This document shows, piece by piece, positions 53,333 through 62,767 of a DNA stretch of 64,000 bases (positions are counted from its first letter, which is position 1; each line of letters begins with the position of its first letter). Both the position numbers and the translations under genes were made by a program. The DNA is from an uncultured Dehalococcoidia bacterium (GTDB taxonomy: Bacteria; Chloroflexota; Dehalococcoidia; Lucifugimonadales; Lucifugimonadaceae), in NCBI GenBank assembly GCA_958295935.1, contig OY282385.1, positions 558,001 to 622,000 of the forward strand, given 5' to 3'. The notes under the pieces are model-generated. The model saw only the letters and a program-made list of their open reading frames with translations. It was not told where the DNA came from and made no database searches.

Positions 53333-53503
53333 ACCCGGATACCCAACCGCGACCCGGCTCGGCCACCCGCTTCTTCACGACACCTTTGACGTAACGCCGC
53401 CACGCGTTACCATTGCACCCGCGCAACAGCCCGGCGGCGGCCCAACAACGCGGATCGCGTAACGCCACCAGGCTACCCACTGAACTGGAAGGTACGTACA
53501 CAC

Positions 53504-54454
53504 ATGGGAAGATTCCTCGCCCGCCGTGCGTTCTTCGCAGTCTTAACCGTCTTCGCAGCAACACTCATCGTATTCACCGTCTCCAGACTCGTCGGAGACC
53601 CACTACAGTTCCTCATACGCCCCGAAGGATACGGAATCTCCCCAGAGGCCCTCGAAGCCATCGGAAAGAAGATCGGACTCGACAGACCCCTAATCGTCCA
53701 ATACCTCATATGGATAGGAGGCGTTCTCAGGGGAGACTTCGGAAACACCCTGCTAACCGAAAAGCCCGTAATAGACATATTCCTAGAAAAGGCCCCCGCC
53801 ACCATACAACTCTCCGCAGCAGCATGGATCGTAGCAACTATCGTCGGAGTACCCGTCGGAGTACTCTCCGCCGTCAACCGAGGAGGCGTCTTCGACTACA
53901 TAGGAAGAGGCTTCGCACTCTTCGGGCAGGCCGTCCCCGTCTTCTGGCTCGGAATCATGGGCATACTCATCTTCTCAGTACAGCTGGACTGGCTCCCATC
54001 AGGAACCAAGGGGCCGCCTGATGCAAGCCTGTGGGAAACCATAAGGCACTTCATACTCCCATCCCTCGTACTCGGATGGAGCGGAGCAGCCAGCTACGCA
54101 CGCCTCACCCGCTCCGCAATGCTCGAAGTCCTTGACTCCGAATTCGTCAAGATGGCACGAGCAAAGGGCGTAGCAGGACAAAAAGTCATATGGAAGCACG
54201 CCTTCCGAAACGCCATGATCCCGCCCATCACCTTCTCTGCCCTCCTCGTCGCATTCTTCCTCAGCGGACAGGTCGTCGTCGAAGTCGTCTTCGGATGGCC
54301 AGGGCTGGGCCGCCTCGCCACCGAGTCCGTCTTCCAAAACGACTTCAACACACTCAGCACCTCCGTACTCTTCTTCGCCGCAATGTTCGCTTTCATGAGC
54401 TTCCTCGCAGATACCCTCTACGCAATCGTCGACCCACGAATCAGATACTCCTGA
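53504..54454 (+). CDS. Peptide/nickel-type ABC permease, DppB-like
   Basis: A 316-aa membrane protein with six spans and the DppB/OppB start GRFLARRAFFAVLTVFAATL, external EGYGISPEALEAIGKKIGLD, FWLGIMGILIF and the ATPase-coupling loop ARAKGVAGQKVIWKHAFRNA. It pairs with the DppC-like gene 10 bp downstream and the binding protein beyond it. No ATPase gene lies nearby. Confidence 0.93.
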   Translation: MGRFLARRAFFAVLTVFAATLIVFTVSRLVGDPLQFLIRPEGYGISPEALEAIGKKIGLDRPLIVQYLIWIGGVLRGDFGNTLLTEKPVIDIFLEKAPATIQLSAAAWIVATIVGVPVGVLSAVNRGGVFDYIGRGFALFGQAVPVFWLGIMGILIFSVQLDWLPSGTKGPPDASLWETIRHFILPSLVLGWSGAASYARLTRSAMLEVLDSEFVKMARAKGVAGQKVIWKHAFRNAMIPPITFSALLVAFFLSGQVVVEVVFGWPGLGRLATESVFQNDFNTLSTSVLFFAAMFAFMSFLADTLYAIVDPRIRYS

Positions 54455-54464
54455 ACACAATCCA

Positions 54465-55382
54465 GTGGCCGCCAACGTACAAGACATAGACCTGCGCACA
54501 CTCGCCCCGCGCGCAATACAGGCCCCGGTCAAAGGCGCCGCATACGCATGGAACTTCCTCCGAAGGTGGCCAGTCATACCCGCCACCGTGCTCCTCACAA
54601 TCGTCGTCTGCTCCATATTCGCAAGCCAAATCGCACCCCACAGCTTCAGGGAAACCGACCTACGATTCCGTAACCAGCCCCCCGCATGGATGGAAGGCGG
54701 AAACACCCAAAGAATCCTTGGCGGAGACGTCGTAGGAAGAGACATCCTGAGCCGACTCATACACGGCGCAAGGGTCGAAATGATGGTCGCAACCATCTCT
54801 CTACTCGGCGGAGCAATCGTAGGAACCGCCCTCGGGGTCATCGCCGGATACTACGGACGCGTGATCGACGAAATAATCATGAGACTCGTAGATATCTGGT
54901 TCTCCATACCATTCATTCTCTTCGCCCTCGTCGTAACCATCGCCTTCGAACCAAGCCTCAGAGTCGTACTCATCCTCCTCGCAATACTCGCTTGGAGCGT
55001 GTTCGTCAGAAATATCCGCGCCGAAATACTCGTACTAAAGAACACAGACTACGTAGCCGCTGCACGCATAGCAGGCGCTTCCACCATGAAAATCATGATG
55101 CGACACCTCTTCCCAGGAGTCATAAACACCATGATGGTCATAGCATCCCTGAGAGTCGGACAACTCATACTCGCAGAAGCATCACTCAGCTTCCTGGGAG
55201 CCGGAATACCCGCCCCAACTCCCGCATGGGGAGTCATGGTAAGCGACGGACGAAGCTACCTCGACAAAGCATGGTGGGTATCCACATTCCCAGGAACCGC
55301 CATCCTACTAACCGTCATGTCCTTCAACTTCTTCGGAGACTGGCTCAGAGACCGCCTCGACCCGAGGCTCCGGCAACTCTGA
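54465..55382 (+). CDS. Peptide/nickel-type ABC permease, DppC-like
   Basis: A 305-aa membrane protein from GTG 54465 with the DppC N-terminal domain (WPVIPATVLLTIVVCSIFAS, then GGDVVGRDILSRLIHGARVE), six spans, and the coupling loop AARIAGASTMKIMMRHLFPG. EASLSFLGAGIPAPTPAWG is the typical C-terminal landmark. It forms the importer channel with the preceding gene. Confidence 0.93.
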   Translation: MAANVQDIDLRTLAPRAIQAPVKGAAYAWNFLRRWPVIPATVLLTIVVCSIFASQIAPHSFRETDLRFRNQPPAWMEGGNTQRILGGDVVGRDILSRLIHGARVEMMVATISLLGGAIVGTALGVIAGYYGRVIDEIIMRLVDIWFSIPFILFALVVTIAFEPSLRVVLILLAILAWSVFVRNIRAEILVLKNTDYVAAARIAGASTMKIMMRHLFPGVINTMMVIASLRVGQLILAEASLSFLGAGIPAPTPAWGVMVSDGRSYLDKAWWVSTFPGTAILLTVMSFNFFGDWLRDRLDPRLRQL

Positions 55383-55696
55383 GAACCCCCTTCATCACCC
55401 CCAAAGCCAAAATCCGGTACGAACAAGATCAAGATCCCCGCGGGCAAAAGCCCCCATTGGGAGAAAACCTCACTGAACGCTCCCCGCAAGCGAGCCGCTG
55501 AACCAATTCAACGCGGCCTACCAACGCAGGAAGCCTCCGTGAACACCCATCCAAGCTAAAACACTTGCGCCACTACAATCGCCGGGCTAACATTCAGCGC
55601 GGCCTGCCGGCCGACGGCAGACCGATACAACCATGCAAACCGCACCGTAGAAACGCTCGACTCTTCTTGTCGGGTCGGGCGCGGCAGGAGGACGGT
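55383..55696 (+). other. 314-bp leader region before the binding-protein gene
   Basis: No gene is visible. A TACAAT hexamer at 55574-55579 could serve as a -10 for the binding-protein gene 118 bp downstream, though no -35 is recognisable. The gap may allow the highly expressed binding protein its own transcript. Confidence 0.35.
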
Positions 55697-57751
55697 ATGC
55701 CGTCAAGCAAAATTACTGGCACACGCACATGGCGAGGAATGAGGCCCACCCTGATCCTCGGCCTCATCGCGGCCGCGATCGCCGCCATCGCTATAGCAGC
55801 CTGCGGAGGTGACTCAGAGCCCGCAGCAGCCCCCTCACCCATTATTCAGAGAGTCGTTGAAACCGTCGTAGTCCGAGAACAGGTACCCGGCGAAAGAGTC
55901 ATCGAAACCGTCGTCGTCGAAAGACAAGTACAAGTCCCCGGTGAGCGAGTCGTCGAGACCGTGATCGTCAAGGAACAGGTACAAGTCCCCGGCGAGCGCG
56001 TCATCGAGACTGTGGTGGTAGAAAAGCCCGTCACCATCACCAAAGTCGAGGAAAAAGTCGTCGTCGTAACACCCACACCCATACCGGTGGTCAGGGACGA
56101 CGTTCCAGCCCCAAGAGGCCGACCCGGAACCATTACCTTCGCAATGCTGGACGTTGGCAAGGGCACCGGTATCAACAGCGCACAGTCCGCTAACTACAGA
56201 TGGGGAATCACCGAAACCCCATTCATGACCAACTTCCCCGGCGACGTCGTAGGAATGCTCGTCTCCGACTGGTCCAGAAGCGCAGACGGAGAGAAATTGC
56301 TACTGACCGTCAAGGAAGGCGTCGAATTCCACGACGGATGGGGCCCCTTCACCGCCCAGGACCTCGCATGGAACCTCGACGACACAAACTCCAAGACCAA
56401 CCCGGAATCCATCTCATGGAACGCCGGAGACTACGGCGCCCTGTTCACTGACCACACCGCCATAGATGACAAGACCGTCGAAATCACCATCAACGGGTGG
56501 GACGTGCGTTGGGCTGCCAACCAGCTCAACAACCAGGGACAGACGATGGAGATCTTCTCCAAGAAGGCCTTCGACGAAAGAGGCCGGTCCTGGATGCTCG
56601 AAAACATCATCGGCACTGGCCCCTTCCAGGCAATCGAGTACCGAGACGAAGAACGCATCATTGCCGAAAAAGTCGAAAACCACCACCGACTCACACCCAT
56701 GATCGACCAGATCATATACATCGAAGTCCCCGAAGCAGCCACCCGAAAGGCCATGATGCTGACCGGAGAAGTCGATGGCGCTGAACTCATTCTCCCAGAC
56801 CGACAGGACCTCGGAGAAAGAGGCTTCATGTGGGTGCCCGCCAACTCCGGAAAGGAACAGGTCGTCATCTTCGGCGGCAACTACTGGGAAACCGAAAGAG
56901 CCGACACCGGAGAACAACTCGAACCCTGGAACCTCGCCGGATACGCCACCGACCTCCCATGGGTCGGATGCCCTTGGGAAGACCGGTGCCCATACCAGGA
57001 CACTAACAACCCACCCGGCATGACCGACATGGAACAGGCCCGACTCGTCCGATGGGCCATGGCAATGGCCTACGACAGAGACCTCATCAACGAAACCATC
57101 TTCGCTGGACAGGCCATACCAGACCACATCTCCATGTTCATTCCCACACTCCCCGAGTTCAAGGACGAGTGGAAAATACCCTACGACCCGGCAAAGGCAG
57201 CCGAATACCTCGACATGGCAGGCTACCCAGCCGGATCCAACGGCGTCAGGTTCGAGCACCGTTTCGTAACCTTCCCAGGCTTCGGAGAGGAAATCCTCCA
57301 GGCCATCGGAGGATACTGGGAGAACATCGGAATCAAGACCGAAGCCCAAATCGTCGACTACAGCGGCATCTTCAGACCAACCGTCGTCGACCGCTCCAAC
57401 TCACTCGTATACATACAGGGCTGCAGACACCACAACGGACTGCCCTTCGACTGGCCAAGAGGCCCGCAGAACACAGCCCTCACGCGCGGAGGCTTCGGCT
57501 GCGGCGTCGAAATACCATGGATCGCACAAGGATTCATCAAGGCAAACACCTTCGACGACCCCGCCGAACGCGTAAAGGTCAACACCGAAGTCGCTCAGCA
57601 AATGTACGACTGGATGCCCCAATCAGGAATCGCAGTCGTTCCAAACGGTATGATGGTCAACCCCAAGTCAATCCAGTCTTGGCAGATGCGAGACGGCTTC
57701 GAGTCCCCATCCATACAGGGACCCGAACTGATCGTACCGGTTCAGCGGTAG
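55697..57751 (+). CDS. Peptide/nickel-type ABC substrate-binding lipoprotein (SBP family 5) with repeat stalk
   Basis: ATG 55697, with GGAGG 5 nt upstream, gives 684 aa. An N-terminal hydrophobic span ends in lipobox IAIAAC. It is followed by a stalk of three repeats of VPGERVIETVVVERQVQ (about residues 55-115) and then the SBP_5 domain: WSRSADGEKLLLTVKEGVEF, GTGPFQAIEYR, WAMAMAYDRDLINETIF. The stalk probably spaces the receptor from the membrane or cell surface. It would feed the permeases encoded just upstream. A strong hairpin terminator follows. Confidence 0.93.
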   Translation: MPSSKITGTRTWRGMRPTLILGLIAAAIAAIAIAACGGDSEPAAAPSPIIQRVVETVVVREQVPGERVIETVVVERQVQVPGERVVETVIVKEQVQVPGERVIETVVVEKPVTITKVEEKVVVVTPTPIPVVRDDVPAPRGRPGTITFAMLDVGKGTGINSAQSANYRWGITETPFMTNFPGDVVGMLVSDWSRSADGEKLLLTVKEGVEFHDGWGPFTAQDLAWNLDDTNSKTNPESISWNAGDYGALFTDHTAIDDKTVEITINGWDVRWAANQLNNQGQTMEIFSKKAFDERGRSWMLENIIGTGPFQAIEYRDEERIIAEKVENHHRLTPMIDQIIYIEVPEAATRKAMMLTGEVDGAELILPDRQDLGERGFMWVPANSGKEQVVIFGGNYWETERADTGEQLEPWNLAGYATDLPWVGCPWEDRCPYQDTNNPPGMTDMEQARLVRWAMAMAYDRDLINETIFAGQAIPDHISMFIPTLPEFKDEWKIPYDPAKAAEYLDMAGYPAGSNGVRFEHRFVTFPGFGEEILQAIGGYWENIGIKTEAQIVDYSGIFRPTVVDRSNSLVYIQGCRHHNGLPFDWPRGPQNTALTRGGFGCGVEIPWIAQGFIKANTFDDPAERVKVNTEVAQQMYDWMPQSGIAVVPNGMMVNPKSIQSWQMRDGFESPSIQGPELIVPVQR
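55883..56035 (+). repeat. 51-bp tandem repeat coding the lipoprotein stalk
   Basis: Three consecutive 17-codon units begin at 55883, 55934 and 55985, each coding V-P-G-E-R-V-(I/V)-E-T-V-(V/I)-V then a charged pair. The units differ at synonymous positions, so the repeat is old and under protein-level selection. Confidence 0.85.
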
Positions 57752-57809
57752 GCAAACGGATAAGACCTCATGATCAGAGCGCAGAAGACGCTCCTGACAC
57801 GATGAGATG

Positions 57810-57840
57810 CGAAGCCCGCGGGATTGCCCCGCGGGCTTCG
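57810..57840 (+). terminator. Strong hairpin terminator after the binding-protein gene
   Basis: CGAAGCCCGCGGG and its exact complement form a 13-bp stem with a five-base loop ATTGC, 58 bp after the stop codon. A short TACTTT follows. It separates the transporter from the amidohydrolase genes. Confidence 0.8.
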
Positions 57841-57895
57841 TACTTTCGGAAAACTACGACAACACCCACCCAACGAGAACCGGAGCGCCAAAAAC

Positions 57896-58666
57896 ATGAT
57901 CTGTGACGCACACGCCTACCTCGGCAACAGCCCAGGATGGGCACAAATGGGACTCCCCGTACCGCTCGACGGGCACGCATGGGTCGAAATGATGGACCGC
58001 TCCGGAGTCGACCGCGCACTCGTAGCGCCCCCAGGCGTAGGCGCCCAACAAGACTTCAAGCCAGACATGGACCGAATAGCACAAGCCATGCGCGACTACC
58101 CCGAAAGGCTCTTCGGATTCTGCCGAGTAAAGCCCAGACGCGGGCAGACCGCCATAGACGAACTACGAATGCGCGTTGAGGAACAGGGATTCCGAGCCAT
58201 CAAGATGAACACCCTCGATGACGATTACAGACTCGACGACCGCGCACTCATAGACCCCGTAATGCAGGCCGCCAACGAGTTCGGCATAGTCGTCTTCTTC
58301 CACACCGGAGACGCACACGGTGAAACCTGCCAACCCAGCATGGTCGCAGATATCGCAGTCGACTTCCCAAGCACAACCTTCATCATCGGGCACTGCGGAT
58401 ACGTCGGATACCAACACCAGACAGCCCCCTCACTCAAGCGCGCCCCAAACACAGTCGCCGAAACCGCCGGGCTCCTGACCCCCGCCATAATCCAGGGCAT
58501 CGTAGACGAGGTCGGAGCCCAACGAGTCCTCATAGGAAGCAACGGGCCCAACACGCCCATAGAACTCCCAGCCCTAATGGTCAACAAGTACATGAACAAG
58601 CTGAACCCCGAAGAAAAAGCCCTCATCACCGGCGGCAACTTCGAACGAATACTAAGGCTCGACTGA
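57896..58666 (+). CDS. Amidohydrolase_2-type protein, tandem copy 1
   Basis: A 256-aa TIM-barrel protein from ATG 57896. The N-terminus reads ICDAHAYLG, so the second His of the usual metal-binding H-x-H is Tyr. A shared block AIKMNTLDDDYRLDDRALID follows, then VVFFHTGDAHGETCQPSMVA, FIIGHCGYVG and the late LIGSNGPNTPIEL where the family usually has an Asp. First of three paralogous genes in tandem; substrate unknown. Confidence 0.85.
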   Translation: MICDAHAYLGNSPGWAQMGLPVPLDGHAWVEMMDRSGVDRALVAPPGVGAQQDFKPDMDRIAQAMRDYPERLFGFCRVKPRRGQTAIDELRMRVEEQGFRAIKMNTLDDDYRLDDRALIDPVMQAANEFGIVVFFHTGDAHGETCQPSMVADIAVDFPSTTFIIGHCGYVGYQHQTAPSLKRAPNTVAETAGLLTPAIIQGIVDEVGAQRVLIGSNGPNTPIELPALMVNKYMNKLNPEEKALITGGNFERILRLD

Positions 58667-58737
58667 GACCCGCCAGCCGCAACCGCACCGACTGACCACA
58701 GCAGCCAAACGCATAAGCTCACCGCACGAGGAAACAC

Positions 58738-59544
58738 ATGACCGGCAAGATCTACGACACTCACGCCTACCTGGGCGATAACCCGGCATGGGCCCAAATG
58801 GGCCTCCCAGTACCCCTCGAAGCCGACGGCTGGATAGAACTCCTGGACACCGCAGGAATAGACGGCGCACTCGTAGCCCCGCCAGGAGTCGGAGCCGGAG
58901 AAGACTTTAGGCCGGACATGGACCGCATCGCCGCAGCCATAAGGCAATACCCCGAAAGACTCTTCGGTTTCTGTCGAGTAAAGCCCAGACGAGGCGCAGC
59001 AGCAATCGGAGAACTCAGATTCCGAGTCATGGAACACGGCTTCCGAGCGCTAAAGATGAACACCCTGGACGACGACTACAGACTAGACGACCGAGCGCTC
59101 ATAGACCCCATCATCGAAACAGCCGCAAACCTCGGTATAGTCGTATTCTTCCACACTGGAGACTACCAACACCGCACCTGCACGCCTAACATGGTCGCCG
59201 ACGTCGCAACCAGCTTCCCCGAAACCACCTTCATCATCGGACACATGGGATTTGGAGGCGTCAACGGATTCCCGGGAGACATAGACCAACTCGTACCGGC
59301 CATGGAAAGAGCCCCAAACACAGTTGCCGAAACCGCCGGAGTCTTCAAGGCCGAATTCATACAGGACGTCGTCGACCAGGTAGGCGCACACCGAATCCTC
59401 ATGGGATCCAATGGCCCCAACTCACCCATCGAACTCCCCAAAGTCATGATAGGAAAACACATGAACAAACTCTCCCAGGACCAGAAAGACAAAATCCTGG
59501 GAGGCAACTTCGCACGCATATTTGGCCTGAACTCCAAATCCTGA
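58738..59544 (+). CDS. Amidohydrolase_2-type protein, tandem copy 2
   Basis: A 268-aa paralogue of the preceding gene, with YDTHAYLGDNPAWAQMGLPV, ALKMNTLDDDYRLDDRALID, VVFFHTGDYQHRTCTPNMVA, FIIGHMGFGG and LMGSNGPNSPIEL. It differs from copy 1 mainly by an insertion of about ten residues near GFPGDIDQLVP. Gap to copy 1 is 71 bp, to copy 3 is 44 bp; the three are probably one transcript. Confidence 0.85.
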   Translation: MTGKIYDTHAYLGDNPAWAQMGLPVPLEADGWIELLDTAGIDGALVAPPGVGAGEDFRPDMDRIAAAIRQYPERLFGFCRVKPRRGAAAIGELRFRVMEHGFRALKMNTLDDDYRLDDRALIDPIIETAANLGIVVFFHTGDYQHRTCTPNMVADVATSFPETTFIIGHMGFGGVNGFPGDIDQLVPAMERAPNTVAETAGVFKAEFIQDVVDQVGAHRILMGSNGPNSPIELPKVMIGKHMNKLSQDQKDKILGGNFARIFGLNSKS

Positions 59545-59588
59545 CGCCAAACACCTCGCAAGAACGGCCCCACCAAGCGAAAACCCCA

Positions 59589-60368
59589 ATGACGAAGATC
59601 TACGACGCACACGGATACCTCGGAGCAAATCCCGAATTCACTTCATACGGACTGCCCGAAATCCTCGATGGAGACTGGTGGATAAACACCATGGACGCAT
59701 GCGGAGTGACCGGCGCTCTCGTCGCCCCGCCAGGCGCAGGCGCAAACCAGGACTTCCGACCAGACCTCGAACGAATAGCCCGCGCCGTCAAAGAACACCC
59801 GGACAGGCTCTTCGGATACGCACGCATCAAACCCAGAAAAGGCCCAAAGGCAATAGACGACCTCCGCTACTGGATCGAAGAACGCGGACTGCATGCACTC
59901 AAGATGAACACCCTCGACGACGACTACCGCTTCGACGACCGAAGGCTGCTTGACCCCATACTCCAAACAGTCGACAGCCTCCGAGTCCCCACACTCTTCC
60001 ACACCGGCGACACTCACGCCCAAACCTGCACCCCCAACATGGTCGCAGACATCGCAGCAGACTTCCCAAACTCAACCTTCATCATCGGACACATGGGGTA
60101 CCCCAACTCAGACCAGGAACTCGCCGACGCCATGCTCCGGGCACCCAACACCGTCACGGAATCCGCCTCCGTCTTCAGACGAATCGTCGTACAACGCACA
60201 GTAGAAGCCGTCGGCGCACAGCGAATCCTCATGGGAAGCAACTCGCCGTACTCACCACTGGAACTCGCTCCCCCAATGTTCCAACACCATATGCCGGCGC
60301 TGTCGCAAACCGAAAGAGACGCAATCCTCGGAAGCAACTTCATACACCTCCTCGGAGCCTCGACGTGA
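59589..60368 (+). CDS. Amidohydrolase_2-type protein, tandem copy 3
   Basis: A 259-aa paralogue, the most diverged of the three: YDAHGYLGANPEFTSYGLPE, ALKMNTLDDDYRFDDRRLLD, TLFHTGDTHAQTCTPNMVAD, FIIGHMGYPN and LMGSNSPYSPLEL. The stop codon overlaps the start of the next gene (GTGA), tying it translationally to the TIM-barrel isomerase gene. Confidence 0.85.
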   Translation: MTKIYDAHGYLGANPEFTSYGLPEILDGDWWINTMDACGVTGALVAPPGAGANQDFRPDLERIARAVKEHPDRLFGYARIKPRKGPKAIDDLRYWIEERGLHALKMNTLDDDYRFDDRRLLDPILQTVDSLRVPTLFHTGDTHAQTCTPNMVADIAADFPNSTFIIGHMGYPNSDQELADAMLRAPNTVTESASVFRRIVVQRTVEAVGAQRILMGSNSPYSPLELAPPMFQHHMPALSQTERDAILGSNFIHLLGAST

Positions 60369-61300
60369 GCCTACAGGTAGGACTCACCACACCTCTGGCA
60401 GACCCCGAAGCCATCATCAAACGCTGCCAGGACCTAGACGTAGATCAGGTCACGCTCAGAGTGGCATCCATGCCAGGCAGCCGGGAACTGGGCCACCCCG
60501 AACCCAAGGCTTTCCAACAACTGCACGAACGACTCGCCGAAGCAGGCATCACAGTCGCCGCCATGAGCCAGTGGATCGGAGACTTTGCCGATCTCGCCAT
60601 GAACCCGCACGCCCATCGAAGACACCTAGACGCCGCACTCATGACCCTCCAACTACAGGGCCAAATGGGCATAGAACGACAACTGCACTACGTAGACCTC
60701 CCAGAACCCGCTAACCCCGACGACGATGAGCACATGTGGAACGGCATGATCCAGATATACCGGGAACTGGTCGCACAGGCCGAAGCCTCACGCGTAAAAC
60801 TCGCCAACCACGGAATATGGCGATGCCTTACACCACAAATGCGAGACGAGGCCGTAAAGGAAGGCGTCACCGAAACCCAGTACCGGCAGTACAGGAAACC
60901 CGGCTGGGCAGGACCATACCTCGTTCGTACCGCAGAACACGTCCGCCGCATCATCGACTCCGTACCAAGCAAACACAACGGAGCAGCCCTGTGCACAGGA
61001 ATGTACATAACCGGCGCAGACCCGGCCAGCGAAGCCGCCAACTTTGCAGGACGAATCAACTACGTACAGATCAGAGACCTACGAGGACGCTGGCCCGCCG
61101 CACTCGAAGTCTTCCCAGGAACAGGAGACCTGGACTTCAAAGCCATCCTCGAAGCCCTCATAAAGGCCGGATACTCAGGTTTCCTACACCCGGAACACCT
61201 AGGACAACCCAGACACCGGAACGACGACCCCGAGAAAGACGCCACGATGCTGCTCAAACAGTGGGTCGCCGACGCCGAAACTAAACCCGAAACCCCCTGA
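60365..61300 (+). CDS. Sugar-phosphate isomerase/mannonate-dehydratase-like TIM-barrel protein
   Basis: A 311-aa xylose-isomerase-like TIM barrel from GTG 60365. Metal-site segments expected of the superfamily are VKLANHGIWRCL, ALCTGMYITGADP, INYVQIRDLRGRW, and FLHPEHLGQPRH at the end. It may isomerise, epimerise or dehydrate a sugar acid. Overlap with the preceding amidohydrolase suggests they act on one pathway. Confidence 0.82.
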   Translation: MSLQVGLTTPLADPEAIIKRCQDLDVDQVTLRVASMPGSRELGHPEPKAFQQLHERLAEAGITVAAMSQWIGDFADLAMNPHAHRRHLDAALMTLQLQGQMGIERQLHYVDLPEPANPDDDEHMWNGMIQIYRELVAQAEASRVKLANHGIWRCLTPQMRDEAVKEGVTETQYRQYRKPGWAGPYLVRTAEHVRRIIDSVPSKHNGAALCTGMYITGADPASEAANFAGRINYVQIRDLRGRWPAALEVFPGTGDLDFKAILEALIKAGYSGFLHPEHLGQPRHRNDDPEKDATMLLKQWVADAETKPETP

Positions 61301-61405
61301 AACCCCGACTCCGCGTTACGAAGACCCGGATACCCCAAAAATACAACCCGCACACAAAAACCCTGACCCGAAAAACTTGCCGCACCCGGAGACTAGGAGC
61401 GAAAC

Positions 61406-62701
61406 GTGAACCCCGAAAACCCCGTGAACCCTGAAAACCTCGAAATCCCCGAGAACATCCAGAACACCCAGAGCGCCCAGAGCGCCGAGTGCACCCAAAA
61501 CACCGAGTGCACCGAGAACGCCCAGAACACCCAGATCTTCGACCTCTTGCTAAAGGGCGGAAGAGTGATCGACCCGGCCAACGAGGTCGATGGCAACCTC
61601 GACGTAGCCCTCGCCAGATCCAAAGTCGCCGCGATCGAGCCCGACATTCCCGCCGCAAACGCACATCGAGTCGTCGACGTCTCCGGCCTACTCGTCGTAC
61701 CGGGACTCATAGACCTGCACGCACACTTCTGGGGATATGAAGCATCCGTACAACCCGACGTCCAATGCCTACCAACAGGCGTCACCACAGCGCTCGACGC
61801 CGGAGGCGCCGGGTGGAAGACCTTCGACCAATTCAACCAAGAAATCATAGCCCGCTCCACAATACGCATATTCGCACTACTCAACATCGCAGGCGAAGGA
61901 ATGGTCGGAGACCCCGAACAAGACCTCCAGGGAATGGACCTGGACGCAGCCACCGACAAGATACGACAAAGACCCGACGTCATCGTAGGAGTCAAAGTCG
62001 CACACTACCAGGGACCGGGATGGGAACCCCTCGACAGAGGCGTCGAAGCCGCACACTCCGCAGGCACATTCGTAATGGTCGACCAGAACGCACTCCCCAC
62101 TCGACCGGCAAACCAAATGCTCCTCGAACACCTCAAACCCGGAGACGTCGCAACTCACTGCTTCGGATACGGAAAACCCGTCGTCAACGCACAGGGAAAC
62201 CTCAAAGACTTCGTACGTGAAGCAAGGCAACGAGGAATCAAGTTCGACGTCGGACACGGCAACGGAAGCTTCTCATTTCGCATGGCAGCAGCCGCAATAC
62301 AGGAAGGCTTCCCACCGGACACCATCAGCACAGACATGCACCGAATAAGCCTACTCAACTGCAACGCAAACATGCCCGAAACCATGTCAAAGATGCTGGC
62401 ATGCGGAATGCCACTATACGAAGTCATACGAGCCTCCACCTCCGCGCCGGCAAAGCAACTGAAACACACAGAACTAGGCGCCATAGGCGTAGGCGCAGAC
62501 GCAGACGTCGCAGTACTCGCACTGAACCAAGGACAATTCGGATTCACCGACAACGGAGCCTCCGGATACCGCGTCAAGAAAGCCGAACAGCGGCTGACCG
62601 CCGAAATCACCATCAAGAGCGGAAACGTCATGTGGGACGCAAACGGAAGAACGAGAGACGACTGGTCCAACACACCCCCGCCGGACGAACGCCTGCCCTA
62701 A
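61406..62701 (+). CDS. Amidohydrolase/deacetylase-type metallohydrolase with low-complexity N-terminus
   Basis: GTG 61406, with AGGAG 7 nt upstream, gives 431 aa. The first 45 residues are an odd Asn/Glu/Gln/Thr-rich stretch (NPENPVNPENLEIPENIQNT...) coded by short tandem repeats; the enzyme proper starts at FDLLLKGGRVIDPANEVDG. Metal ligands: GLIDLHAHFWGYE, the probable carboxylated Lys in VGVKVAHYQG, ATHCFGYG, VGHGNGSFSF and STDMHR. It resembles dihydroorotase-like deacetylases of unknown substrate. Confidence 0.87.
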   Translation: MNPENPVNPENLEIPENIQNTQSAQSAECTQNTECTENAQNTQIFDLLLKGGRVIDPANEVDGNLDVALARSKVAAIEPDIPAANAHRVVDVSGLLVVPGLIDLHAHFWGYEASVQPDVQCLPTGVTTALDAGGAGWKTFDQFNQEIIARSTIRIFALLNIAGEGMVGDPEQDLQGMDLDAATDKIRQRPDVIVGVKVAHYQGPGWEPLDRGVEAAHSAGTFVMVDQNALPTRPANQMLLEHLKPGDVATHCFGYGKPVVNAQGNLKDFVREARQRGIKFDVGHGNGSFSFRMAAAAIQEGFPPDTISTDMHRISLLNCNANMPETMSKMLACGMPLYEVIRASTSAPAKQLKHTELGAIGVGADADVAVLALNQGQFGFTDNGASGYRVKKAEQRLTAEITIKSGNVMWDANGRTRDDWSNTPPPDERLP

Positions 62702-62767
62702 GCCGGAAACCCCCTTGATCCCCCACAGACAGAAATCACCGAGAAACCGCCAACGAGGAAGAAAACC

